A stretch of DNA of 43,971 bases, taken from positions 1 through 43,971 of the forward strand of contig JAMPDH010000010.1 in assembly GCA_023665725.1 (NCBI GenBank). The letters run 5' to 3'. The DNA is from Clostridium sp. (lineage in GTDB: Bacteria > Bacillota_I > Bacilli_A > RF39 > UBA660). The translations under genes were made by a program, and so were the position numbers. The notes under the pieces are model-generated. The model made no database searches and was not told the DNA's origin. It was given only the letters and a program-made list of their open reading frames with translations. Below, piece after piece: positions 9,564-18,364 of the stretch. Position 1 is the first letter of the stretch. Each line of letters opens with the position of its first letter.

Positions 9564-10204
9564 TTTTCTACCCTATAACCTATTCCTTTTATTGTAGTAA
9601 TATCATTAGTACCTAATTTTTCTCTAATCCTTTTTATATAAACTGTAAGTGTATTATCATTTACAAAACTTCCTGTTAAATCAAAAATTCTATCTAGTAA
9701 TCTTTCCCTTGTTATTACTCTATTTATATTACTAAATAAAGTAATTAAAATTTTATATTCAAGTGCTGTAAATTGAATTAATGTATTATCTTTAAATACC
9801 TTGTTGGAATCTAGTTCTATTCTAATATTTTTATATTCTATTATATCTTCATGTCTTAGTATTCTATTTATTCTAGAAATTAATTCTCCAGTTCTAAATG
9901 GTTTTATTACATAGTCTTCTGCCCCTAAATCAAAACCTAATATAACATCTTTTTCTTCATCTTTAGCACTTAAAATTATAATTGGAATAATATAATTTGA
10001 TTTTATATATTTACAAATATCAAAACCATTTCCATCAGGAAGTATAATATCTAGAATAGCTAAGTCAAAATCATTACACTTTAAAATTTCTTTTGTTTTA
10101 GAAAATGTTTCTGATAGAATAGTTTCAAATCCTGCTTGATTTAATGAATATATAAGCCCTTTTGCAATTGCTTCATTATCTTCAACTAACAATATTTTTT
10201 TCAT
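9560..10204 (-). CDS. OmpR/PhoB-family response regulator
   Basis: The N-terminal receiver domain has the acidic pair in VEDN, the phosphorylated Asp in LAILDIILPDG and the lysine in VIKPF. The C-terminal winged helix ends TTIKGIGYRVEK, typical of OmpR/VanR types. I start it at the ATG 10204 (MKKILLVEDNEAI). An in-frame GTG at 10216 would add four residues; neither has a strong ribosome binding site. The stop is TGA and overlaps the kinase start. A terminator-like hairpin just upstream means that the pair either uses a promoter I cannot see or depends on readthrough from the transporter operon. Confidence 0.93.
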   Translation of the reverse strand: MKKILLVEDNEAIAKGLIYSLNQAGFETILSETFSKTKEILKCNDFDLAILDIILPDGNGFDICKYIKSNYIIPIIILSAKDEEKDVILGFDLGAEDYVIKPFRTGELISRINRILRHEDIIEYKNIRIELDSNKVFKDNTLIQFTALEYKILITLFSNINRVITRERLLDRIFDLTGSFVNDNTLTVYIKRIREKLGTNDITTIKGIGYRVEK

Positions 10205-10238
10205 TTTTACTTTCACATCTTTCTTTTAAGTATCTAAC

Positions 10239-10270
10239 TTAAATAAAATCGGAATTTATTTTCCGATTTT
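10239..10270 (-). terminator. Terminator between the ABC exporter and the two-component genes
   Basis: A perfect 10-bp stem AAAATCGGAA (10245-10254) / TTCCGATTTT (10261-10270) with a 6-nt loop. It lies 85 bp after the permease stop and 29 bp before the GTG of the response regulator frame. The U-run is moderate, so partial readthrough is likely. Confidence 0.7.
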
Positions 10271-10355
10271 AAAATAATTATTTTTAATTTTTTAAGTAAA
10301 TATCCTAAATCTTACATTTTAATTATAACATATTCTAAAATATTAAATCAATAAA

Positions 10356-12866
10356 TTATATATTATCATTCCTTATTGTTTCTATTATATTTTGCTTATT
10401 TATCTTTCTTAAAGAATATCTCATTGTAAGACTTACTATTATAAATACAAATATGATAGATATAATTATAGATTTTATTGGAAGAATATAACCTGTTTCT
10501 AATTCTATTTCAAAACCTTTAAATAATAAATAAGATAAAATTATTCCTATTGGAATTCCAAATAGTAATGACTTAATTCCATAAAATAAACTTTCTAGTC
10601 TTATCATTTTATTAAATTCTTTTTTTGTCATTCCAATACTCTTTAACATTGCAAACTCTTTACTTCTAAGGTTCATATTAGTCGTTATTGTATTAAATAT
10701 ATTAGTTACACCTATTAAGGTAATAACGGTTATAAAGCCATATAAGAATATAGAAATTATTAAAACCAATGCATTATTAGCGCGTACCATTTCGTCATAA
10801 TCTGTATAGTGAAAATCATTAAATTCTTCAGCCTTAAATAATTCATCAAGCTGTTTTGATAATTCCTTAGAGTTATTACTTTTTATATATATTGCATCTA
10901 TATGATAATTTTCTAGTTTTTCTATATATGATTCTGGTACTATCAAATATCCAGTAGTTGAATAACTTTGTTCTAAACCCATTGGTCTAATATCAGTTCT
11001 TGCTAATATTTCTATTTCGATTTCCTTTTTATCATCAAGTGTTGTAGCTTTTAATTTATCACCAGGCTTTAATGTATATACATTAAATTGATGTTTTTTG
11101 TCATTAATATATGTAATATTATCATCTATTAAAATAGCTTTATTACCAGAATTTTTAACTCCCAACTTTTGTAAATAGTCATTATAAGCATTATCAGATA
11201 TTCCTATTAATTCAATAGATACTTGTGATTCCATTTCTCCTAAACTTTTTGCTTCATCTGTTAAAATGTTAGATGGATCTATGTTCATAACAATGCTTGT
11301 ATTAATTGAGAATTTATCGATATTATTTAATTTAGATATTCTTTCATATTTCTCATAAGAATCGGAATTTGAAGTTACAATTACGTTATATCCTATTTCT
11401 TTATAATATACATTTGATAAATTAAATCCTAAATCTATAAATGAAGATAAGCCAATAAAAGTACTTATACTAACTACTAATGATATAACTGTAGTCCTAT
11501 ATTTTTTCTTACTTCTTTTTAAATTTTTATATGAAATATCTCCACCTATTTTAAATATTTTTTTAATAATTTTTGGAGTTTTTAATTTTTTACTTTTAAT
11601 CTTTATATCATTGTTTCCTCTTATTGCTTCTATTGGTGAAATCTTACTTGCACGTTTTGCAGGTATTAAAGATGAAAGCAATATAGTTATAAATCCTAGT
11701 ATAATAGATAAAAGTATTGGTAAAAATGGTACTCTATAAATAAATTCTATTCCATTTAAAAAATCTCCTAATATTAAATTTATTACCATAATTAAAATAT
11801 ATATTGCAAGCATTCCACATAATATTCCAATAGGAATACCAATTAGTCCATATATTAGTCCCTCAAATAAGACATTATGTTTAATTTGCTTCCTTGTTGC
11901 ACCTACACTAGAAAGCATTCCATATTGTTTAAACCTTTCTGTTACTGAAATACTAAAACTATTTCTTATTACAAATATACTTGTAACTATAATAATTAAA
12001 ATTACAATAGAACCAACTACTAATAAGAATGTAATACCAGATTCATTTATATCAGCACCACTCCATCTTAGTAATTCACCGTTTTTTGTATAATCATATT
12101 TATAAGGAAAATCTTTATTCCCAGATGAATTTATTTCAAAAGTCGCATCTTTATATTTAAAAACATCCTTATATAATACAGAAATATCTGTTTCATCTTT
12201 TTCTAATTCTTCCATATAGGTTATTCCAGTATATCCTATACTATTCCAAGACTCAATTTTAGTATTTGGTTTTTCCATTATTCCTACAATTTCATATTCT
12301 CTTTCAAATAATTGCTCAAATATAGGTTTATCTTCATCATAATTATTTATATAATAATTATTTTGAGTTAAAATACTACCATTATCAAATCTTCCTTCAC
12401 TAATATTAAGTTTTAATTTATCACCTATTTTATATTTCATGTCATCTATTAATTCTTTAGTTAAAATAATTTCATTTTTATTTTTAGGTAATCTACCTTC
12501 TGTTAAATTAACCGCATTATTAATTAATGCATGTTTATCATACGCCCTAACATATATATAAGGTTTATCTTCATTTTTTATTTCTTTTAAAGGAGCATAT
12601 CCTAAATTTTGTATTAAATAAAATGCTTTTACTTCTCTGTTATTTTCAATATATTTAAGTTCTTCATTTGGAACATCTTTAAAACTTATATGATAATTTC
12701 CATCTGTTTTCTTAGCATTTTCTATTAATGTTCCTTGAAAACTTGTTATCATTCCTGCTACTGCACATATAAGTGCGGTCGATAAAATTATGCCTATTAT
12801 TGTAACAATCGTTCTTTTTTTATTTAATTTTAAATTTTTTATAGTTAATTTATTTAAAATATTCAT
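10356..12866 (-). CDS. MacB/FtsX-type ABC transporter permease (two FtsX domains)
   Basis: An 836-residue permease. A first membrane helix (about 20-40) precedes a large extracytoplasmic MacB-like domain (about 45-270). A three-helix FtsX block follows (about 275-410), containing GATRKQIKHN at the cytoplasmic turn. A second membrane helix near 457-480, another outer domain and a second FtsX block (about 700-825, SIGMTKKEFNKM) repeat the plan. Such fused permeases work with a LolD/MacB-like ATPase and use mechanical force rather than classical transport, often against antimicrobial peptides. Its start overlaps the ATPase stop by one base (TAATG). Confidence 0.92.
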   Translation of the reverse strand: MNILNKLTIKNLKLNKKRTIVTIIGIILSTALICAVAGMITSFQGTLIENAKKTDGNYHISFKDVPNEELKYIENNREVKAFYLIQNLGYAPLKEIKNEDKPYIYVRAYDKHALINNAVNLTEGRLPKNKNEIILTKELIDDMKYKIGDKLKLNISEGRFDNGSILTQNNYYINNYDEDKPIFEQLFEREYEIVGIMEKPNTKIESWNSIGYTGITYMEELEKDETDISVLYKDVFKYKDATFEINSSGNKDFPYKYDYTKNGELLRWSGADINESGITFLLVVGSIVILIIIVTSIFVIRNSFSISVTERFKQYGMLSSVGATRKQIKHNVLFEGLIYGLIGIPIGILCGMLAIYILIMVINLILGDFLNGIEFIYRVPFLPILLSIILGFITILLSSLIPAKRASKISPIEAIRGNNDIKIKSKKLKTPKIIKKIFKIGGDISYKNLKRSKKKYRTTVISLVVSISTFIGLSSFIDLGFNLSNVYYKEIGYNVIVTSNSDSYEKYERISKLNNIDKFSINTSIVMNIDPSNILTDEAKSLGEMESQVSIELIGISDNAYNDYLQKLGVKNSGNKAILIDDNITYINDKKHQFNVYTLKPGDKLKATTLDDKKEIEIEILARTDIRPMGLEQSYSTTGYLIVPESYIEKLENYHIDAIYIKSNNSKELSKQLDELFKAEEFNDFHYTDYDEMVRANNALVLIISIFLYGFITVITLIGVTNIFNTITTNMNLRSKEFAMLKSIGMTKKEFNKMIRLESLFYGIKSLLFGIPIGIILSYLLFKGFEIELETGYILPIKSIIISIIFVFIIVSLTMRYSLRKINKQNIIETIRNDNI

Positions 12867-13543
12867 TAGTTTTTAGTATCCTTTACTATTTTTCCATCTT
12901 CGATCGTTATAACTCTATCAGCACAAGATGCTATCTCATAGTCGTGTGTAATTACAATTATAGTTTGTTTAAACTTTTGATTAGAAAGTTTTAATAATGA
13001 CATAATTTCATCACTTGCCTTTGAATCTAGATTTCCTGTTGGTTCATCTGCTAAAACAATAGCAGGATTATTTATTAAGGCTCTTCCAATTGATACTCTT
13101 TGTTGTTGTCCACCAGATAATTCATTAGGTAAATGTTTTCTTCTTTTAGCAAGTCCTAAAGTGTTTATAAGCTCATCTAGCTTTTCCTTATCTATATTTA
13201 CCTTATCTAAATCACATGGAAGCGATATATTTTCTTCTACATTTAAAATGGGAATTAAATTATAAAATTGATATATAAGTCCTATTTGTCTTCTCCTAAA
13301 TATAGCAAGATTATCACTATTTAAATTATAAATATCACAGTTATCTATAAATACCTTACCACTAGTTGGATAATCAACCCCGCCTATTAAATGAAGAAGT
13401 GTTGATTTACCACTACCACTCGCTCCAATAATTGCAACAAATTCTCCCTTCTCTACTGAAAAAGAAATGTTATCTACTGCACATACTTTGTTTTCACCTT
13501 TTCCATAAGTTTTTGTTAAATTTTCTACTTTTAATATTTCCAT
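12866..13543 (-). CDS. MacB/LolD-type ABC transporter ATP-binding protein
   Basis: The ATPase partner of the permease. It has Walker A IGASGSGKST, the Q-loop IYQFYNLIP, a canonical signature LSGGQQQRVSIGRA, Walker B IVLADEPTGNLDS and the switch ITHDYEIAS. The text DEPTGNLDS is typical of the MacB/LolD/BceA group. A longer frame begins at 13573, but AGAGGTG stands six bases before the ATG at 13543, so I use that. With the permease and the two-component pair it forms a four-gene sensing and detoxification-type module. Confidence 0.95.
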   Translation of the reverse strand: MEILKVENLTKTYGKGENKVCAVDNISFSVEKGEFVAIIGASGSGKSTLLHLIGGVDYPTSGKVFIDNCDIYNLNSDNLAIFRRRQIGLIYQFYNLIPILNVEENISLPCDLDKVNIDKEKLDELINTLGLAKRRKHLPNELSGGQQQRVSIGRALINNPAIVLADEPTGNLDSKASDEIMSLLKLSNQKFKQTIIVITHDYEIASCADRVITIEDGKIVKDTKN

Positions 13544-13578
13544 TTTTTCACCTCTATTTAAATTATATTTCATAAAAA

Positions 13579-13594
13579 TGACTTTAAAGTGACT
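13579..13594. promoter_or_regulatory. Possible response-regulator binding site (11-bp spaced direct repeat)
   Basis: TGACT occurs twice at an 11-bp period (13579-13583 and 13590-13594) between the ABC ATPase and the divergent ZIP gene. OmpR-family regulators commonly bind direct repeats of about one helical turn, and one is encoded in the same module. A palindrome ACTTTAAAGT overlaps the repeats. No binding evidence; the repeats are short. Confidence 0.25.
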
Positions 13595-13678
13595 AATTTT
13601 AAAATTTTTATAGTTATTTTAATTATACCATTTTAAATATATATACATAAAATATCTCTAGAAATATAGGAGGATTAT

Positions 13679-14494
13679 ATGTTTGAATGGTTTAGTAATC
13701 TTAACTATGTAATTCAAGCTTTAATAGCTACAATATTTACATGGGGTGTTACTGCAATAGGTGCGTCTATTGTGTTTTTATTTAAAAAAGTAAATAAAAA
13801 TATAATGGACGCTATGCTTGGATTCGCAGCTGGTGTAATGATTGCAGCATCATTTTGGTCTTTACTTTCTCCATCAATTGAAATGTCAGAAAGTCTTGGT
13901 ATGAATTCATGGATTGTTGCTTCAATTGGATTTTTACTGGGTGGAATTTTATTATTTGCAGGAGATAAAATATTTGATAATAAACTTAAAAAGACTAGTA
14001 AAGTTAAGGATTCAGAAAATAATGATAATAAATTTAAAAGATGTTTAATGTTAATTTTTTCTATCACATTACATAACATTCCAGAAGGATTAGCAGTTGG
14101 AATTGCGTTTGGATCAATTGCATATAACTTAGAAGGTGCGACATTAGCATCAGCTATAATACTTGCAATAGGAATAGGATTGCAAAATTTTCCTGAAGGA
14201 AGTGCTGTATCACTCCCATTAAGACGCGAAGGGTTGTCAAGAAAGAAAGCATTTTTCTTTGGTCAACTAAGCGCAATTGTTGAACCAATCGCAGGAGTTA
14301 TAGGTGCTATTTTAGTTTTACGTGCTAGATACTTACTTCCATATTTACTAGCATTTGCAGCTGGTGCAATGATTTATGTAGTAATAGAAGAATTGATACC
14401 ACAAAGTCAATCAAATAAAAAAAAGGACTTGATGGCCCTTTTTACACTAATAGGATTTGCAGTTATGATGATTATGGATGTTGCTTTAGGTTAA
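13679..14494 (+). CDS. ZIP-family divalent metal transporter
   Basis: A 271-residue polytopic protein with about eight membrane helices, close to bacterial ZupT/GufA proteins. The metal-site motifs are present: HNIPEG (132-137) in helix 4 and QNFPEG (169-174) in helix 5, with E202 in helix 6 (AIVEPIAG). The Q in place of the first H of helix 5 is the GufA-like form. A Lys/Asp-rich cytoplasmic loop (102-120) precedes helix 4. Zinc uptake is likely by family; iron or manganese cannot be excluded. The ribosome binding site is AGGAGG. It is monocistronic, with a terminator at 14493. Confidence 0.93.
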   Translation: MFEWFSNLNYVIQALIATIFTWGVTAIGASIVFLFKKVNKNIMDAMLGFAAGVMIAASFWSLLSPSIEMSESLGMNSWIVASIGFLLGGILLFAGDKIFDNKLKKTSKVKDSENNDNKFKRCLMLIFSITLHNIPEGLAVGIAFGSIAYNLEGATLASAIILAIGIGLQNFPEGSAVSLPLRREGLSRKKAFFFGQLSAIVEPIAGVIGAILVLRARYLLPYLLAFAAGAMIYVVIEELIPQSQSNKKKDLMALFTLIGFAVMMIMDVALG

Positions 14495-14518
14495 AAGTTC
14501 TTATGAACTTTTTATTTT
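14493..14518 (+). terminator. Terminator of the ZIP gene
   Basis: An 8-bp stem AAAAGTTC (14493-14500) / GAACTTTT (14505-14512) with a TTAT loop and trailing T residues. It abuts the convergent thrS stop. Confidence 0.85.
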
Positions 14519-16266
14519 TTATTTTCTACCAAGTTTAAAATTAACTTAATAAATTCTTCTTTTGTAACAGTAATTGTATCAGTATTTCCAAACTTCCTAT
14601 AACTAATTAAATTACTGTTCTTTTCCTTATCACCAATTACTAAAGTAAAAGGTATTTTTTTAGTTTGACTTTCTCTCATTTTATATGAAAGTTTTTCTTC
14701 ACTAGAGTCTAATTTAACTCTTATATTATTTTTTTCTAATTCTTCTTTTATTACATTACAATAATCTAAATGATATTCATTAGAAACAGGTATTATATTA
14801 ACTTGAATAGGTGAAAGCCATAATGGTAAGTTACCTTTTGTTTCTTCTAAAATAAAAGCTGTAAATCTATCAAAAGTACCAAATATTGCTCTATGAATTA
14901 CTATTGGTGTTTCTTTATTTCCTTCAGAATTAATATAAAATAAATTGAATCTTTTAGGCAAAAGGAAGTCTAACTGGCATGTTGATAATGTTATTTCTTG
15001 ACCAACAGCAGGTTTTACTTCTACATCTAACTTTGGACCATAAAATGCAGCTTCACCAGTAGCTTCAAAATAATCAACTCCAAACTCATCTAAAACTTCT
15101 CTTAATGTATTTTCTGCTTTATCCCACATATTATCATCATCATAATACTTCTCTTTATCATTTTTATCTCTTAATGATAAACGAAACTTATAATCCTTTA
15201 TTCCAAAATCACGATAAACATCTAGAATTAGCTCTGTAACTTTTTTAAATTCCTCTTTAATCTGTTCAAATGTAACAAAAATATGAGCATCATTTTGACA
15301 CATACAACGAACTCTTTCTAAACCTTTAGTAGCTCCACTTGCTTCATATCTGAAATCTGTTGCAAATTCACCGATTCTAATTGGTAAATCACGATAAGAA
15401 TGTAATTCATTAGCATAGATTAACATATGATGTGGGCAATTCATTGGTCTTAAAACAAATTCTTCTTCATCTACTTGCATTTTAGGAAACATATTTTCTT
15501 TATAATGTTCCCAATGTCCTGATGTTTTATATAAATCTACAGTTCCCACACAAGGAGTATATACATGTTGATATCCTAATTTTTGTTCTTTTCTATAAAT
15601 ATAATTTTCTAATTCTTTACGTATTATTGCACCGTTTGGTAGCCATAATGGCATTCCCTTACCTACTAGATCATGTGACATAAATAAGCTTAAATCTTTT
15701 CCAATTTTACGGTGATCACGCATTTTTGCTTCTTCTAATTTTTGAGTATATTCTTGTAACTGTTCTTCATTATCAAAACAAACACCATAGATTCTTTGAA
15801 GCATCTTATTTTTAGAATCACCCTTCCAATAAGCACCACTTACCTTTAATAATTTAAAATATTTTATTTCTTTTACTGTTTCCACATGAGGTCCACGACA
15901 AAGATCAGTAAAATCTCCTTGTGTATAACAAGAAATTACAGTATCGTTTTCATCCATTCTACTAATTAAATCTATTTTATAAGGATCATCTTTAAACATT
16001 TCTAATGCTTCTTCTTTAGTTAGTTCATGTCTAATTATTCTCTTTCCGTCTTTGGAAATTTTTTTCATTTCTCTTTCAATTTTTTCCAAATCTTCTTCTT
16101 TTATAACATTATCCCCTAAATCAATATCATAGTAAAATCCATCTTCTATTACTGGACCTACCCAATATAAAGCATTAGGGTATAAATGTTTTATAGCCTG
16201 TGCCATTAAATGAGCACAGCTATGGTTTAATATACTTAATCTTTCATCTTCCTTAATATTTATCAT
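14512..16266 (-). CDS. thrS: Threonyl-tRNA synthetase without the N-terminal TGS domain
   Basis: A 584-residue ThrRS; typical bacterial enzymes are about 640. The protein starts directly in the editing domain (H15-X3-H19, and CRGPH 123-127). The class II core follows with motif 2 (306-320, ending GLERVR) and zinc ligand C277 in RPMNCPHH. The C-terminal anticodon-binding domain (about 485-584, starting IQVNIIPV) is complete. The missing part is the roughly 60-residue TGS domain. The region upstream is the T-box terminator, so it is not a mis-called start. It is regulated by a T-box leader. It follows dnaB-dnaI and the RNB gene on the same strand but has its own promoter. Confidence 0.96.
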   Translation of the reverse strand: MINIKEDERLSILNHSCAHLMAQAIKHLYPNALYWVGPVIEDGFYYDIDLGDNVIKEEDLEKIEREMKKISKDGKRIIRHELTKEEALEMFKDDPYKIDLISRMDENDTVISCYTQGDFTDLCRGPHVETVKEIKYFKLLKVSGAYWKGDSKNKMLQRIYGVCFDNEEQLQEYTQKLEEAKMRDHRKIGKDLSLFMSHDLVGKGMPLWLPNGAIIRKELENYIYRKEQKLGYQHVYTPCVGTVDLYKTSGHWEHYKENMFPKMQVDEEEFVLRPMNCPHHMLIYANELHSYRDLPIRIGEFATDFRYEASGATKGLERVRCMCQNDAHIFVTFEQIKEEFKKVTELILDVYRDFGIKDYKFRLSLRDKNDKEKYYDDDNMWDKAENTLREVLDEFGVDYFEATGEAAFYGPKLDVEVKPAVGQEITLSTCQLDFLLPKRFNLFYINSEGNKETPIVIHRAIFGTFDRFTAFILEETKGNLPLWLSPIQVNIIPVSNEYHLDYCNVIKEELEKNNIRVKLDSSEEKLSYKMRESQTKKIPFTLVIGDKEKNSNLISYRKFGNTDTITVTKEEFIKLILNLVENKK

Positions 16267-16289
16267 ATTATTTATTCCTTTCTAATTTA

Positions 16290-16505
16290 TAAATTTCGAA
16301 ATAAAAACTCCTTATGTGTTTACACAAGGAGCAAAAATGCGGTACCATCCTTTTTTTTACTTAATTTAGATAACGGTTTTACCGGAATTTTCTTTCGAAA
16401 TCTATTCATAGGTAGTAATTATTAACTAATTTTATTATCTTTCACCAATTCGATAACTCTCTTTAAAAATATTATTAATAATCATGTCCTAATCAACATA
16501 TTTAT
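16290..16505 (-). ncRNA. T-box leader (tRNA-Thr-sensing riboswitch) of thrS
   Basis: The conserved T-box TGGTACCGC reads in the minus strand at 16339-16347. It is preceded by stem I elements, AGAGAG and GGTGAAAG, typical of the distal loops. The ACTACC hexamer (two Thr codons, 16409-16414) is a candidate specifier, with ACU being the one followed by a purine. The intrinsic terminator is CTCCTT (16326-16331) / AAGGAG (16308-16313) plus a U-run. Uncharged tRNA-Thr would stabilise the antiterminator and switch thrS on. Confidence 0.9.
16303..16331 (-). terminator. T-box terminator hairpin
   Basis: Minus-strand stem CTCCTTGTGT / ACACATAAGGAG with a small loop, then five T residues, between the T-box sequence and the thrS ribosome binding site. 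Its 5' arm overlaps the antiterminator, as in other T-box leaders. Confidence 0.88.
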
Positions 16506-16511
16506 ATTTTT

Positions 16512-16540
16512 AGTCTACACTAACATTATATTTTTGTCAA
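16512..16540 (-). promoter_or_regulatory. Promoter of the thrS leader
   Basis: -35 TTGACA (16535-16540), 17-bp spacer, -10 TAGACT (16512-16517). It sits just upstream of stem I of the T-box and just downstream of the RNB gene stop. Confidence 0.65.
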
Positions 16541-16550
16541 GGACTATAAA

Positions 16551-18341
16551 TTATTTTTTCTTATTGCTTTTTTGATAAATTGTTTTATTTTCTAAATACT
16601 CACTGCAATAATAACTATTACTTTCTTTTCTATTATTTAATGATTCTGATAAATCATTTAAATAATCTTCCCAAAAGTAAATTTTATCATCACTAATTTT
16701 TTTAGTAAGTAAAAAATCATTTATCAATCTTTGTATTGTTAATGAAGCATAATTTCTAAGTGGATTTGTTGCATGACAATATGAGTCTAGTTCAAGCGCA
16801 TGATGACCTTTATTTTGTGTAGAATAATATGATTTAAGATAAATTGTATTTGCTAAATTAATAATTTCACTTATATTATTATCTTTATACATATCTAAAC
16901 CATCTAAAATATTATCATTATTGCAATAAAGAAAAGGAAATCCTAATTTATTGAATTTAGTAGATATATAATTATTAATTAATACCATAAATTTTGATAT
17001 AGCTGTACAAATACTACTTTCATTATAACCTTTAGAAATACTATGCATATCATTTAAATCTCCTACTAAAAAATTCATTTTCTCACCTATTTTTATAGTA
17101 TTAGCTAACAATTCATAATCATCTTTTTTATTTTTAATTATTTTATCAACTTGATTATATGAATAATTTTTAGATACTTTGATTATAGCTTTAAATACTT
17201 CTATATTATCAGTTTTTAACTCAAACGTATCAGAAAATACAAATTTAAATGCCATAACTTTCTTATATCCTAATACATTAAGTGATAATGAAATATTTGA
17301 TAATTTTTTAGGTAACATTGGTATATAATTTTTTGGTAAATATATTGTAAAACCTCTTCTTTTAGCCTCTAGATCAAGTGGTGTATTTAATAAAATATCA
17401 TCCTCTACATCTGAAATATATAAAGTTAATATGTAATCATTGTTTTCCTTTTCCAAAGAAAACGCATCATCAATACAACTTGTATTAGTAGAATCTATAG
17501 CTATAACATATTTATCGGTCAAATCTTTATGATAATTATATTCCTTATCTATGAAATGTATATTTTTCTTTTTAATATTTTCTATCTCTTCATAAATATC
17601 AGGTGGAAAATTACTACTTATATTATATTTATTATTTATATAATTAATATCAGATATGCTTTTACCATCTAGTATTCTACTAATAAATTGCTTTATTTTT
17701 AAACATATATTTTTTCTATCTTTTGATTTAAATGTTTTATCAAATAATATAAGATTTATTTTATCATTTAACTTATATTTAAGTAAATTTATATTTTCTC
17801 TATTGACTTGGTTTATAGGAGTTTTTATAAATATTGTGAGTAGTTTTTCATAATAATTAAAATCATTTAACTTGTATATCATAGAATTTAAATAGTTATC
17901 TATTGCGGTTGAAAATAAAGTTTTATCTTTATAATATTTAGGGTTATTTTCAAGAATTAGTTTTATCAACCAATAATTTTTTAATTCAAAAGCAATATAA
18001 CCTAATATTAGTTTTATTTTATAATCTTCTTTAATACATAAACCATTTAAACATATAGATATACCTTCCAAATATGTTTTTAATTCTAATAAATAATTTT
18101 TTGTTTCATCAAATAAAATATCATTATTTATAATAGTTTCAATATTATGTAATAATATTGAAGTATTACAAGTAATACTTAGTATTTCTTCTTCGTTTAT
18201 ATCTTTAGGATTTTCTAAAATATACTTTAGAGTTTTCAGAACACTTGTATTATTTACTATGTTATTTACGTTATCACTTAAAAGAATTGACTTTAAATTT
18301 TCTAATTCTACACATATGGAAGTTTTATTTTCACCACTCAT
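16551..18341 (-). CDS. RNB-domain (RNase II/R family) ribonuclease with a non-standard N-terminus
   Basis: A 596-residue protein. Residues about 275-560 are an RNB domain: AIDSTNTSCIDDAFSLE (281-297) carries the metal-binding Asp residues D283, D291 and D292. YCHATNPLRNYASL (521-534) corresponds to the YxHFTSPIRRYPDL block of RNase II/R, with R529 kept and the second Arg changed to Asn. The first 270 residues look alpha-helical. I see no cold-shock or S1 RNA-binding domain at either end, unlike RNase R (over 700 residues). It could be a 3'-5' exonuclease with a different RNA recognition part. It starts 23 bp after dnaI, so it is probably part of dnaB-dnaI-RNB. Confidence 0.82.
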   Translation of the reverse strand: MSGENKTSICVELENLKSILLSDNVNNIVNNTSVLKTLKYILENPKDINEEEILSITCNTSILLHNIETIINNDILFDETKNYLLELKTYLEGISICLNGLCIKEDYKIKLILGYIAFELKNYWLIKLILENNPKYYKDKTLFSTAIDNYLNSMIYKLNDFNYYEKLLTIFIKTPINQVNRENINLLKYKLNDKINLILFDKTFKSKDRKNICLKIKQFISRILDGKSISDINYINNKYNISSNFPPDIYEEIENIKKKNIHFIDKEYNYHKDLTDKYVIAIDSTNTSCIDDAFSLEKENNDYILTLYISDVEDDILLNTPLDLEAKRRGFTIYLPKNYIPMLPKKLSNISLSLNVLGYKKVMAFKFVFSDTFELKTDNIEVFKAIIKVSKNYSYNQVDKIIKNKKDDYELLANTIKIGEKMNFLVGDLNDMHSISKGYNESSICTAISKFMVLINNYISTKFNKLGFPFLYCNNDNILDGLDMYKDNNISEIINLANTIYLKSYYSTQNKGHHALELDSYCHATNPLRNYASLTIQRLINDFLLTKKISDDKIYFWEDYLNDLSESLNNRKESNSYYCSEYLENKTIYQKSNKKK

Positions 18342-18364
18342 ATTTTATTCCCACCCTTTAACTA

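Noticed and set aside
13571-13590. Promoter for the ABC ATPase using the TATAAT at 13562-13567
   Set aside because: The start site would fall inside the ribosome binding site (13550-13556), and no -35 is visible.
13714-14079. Minus-strand open frame opposite the ZIP gene
   Set aside because: It is antisense to conserved ZIP helices, without a ribosome binding site or recognisable content.
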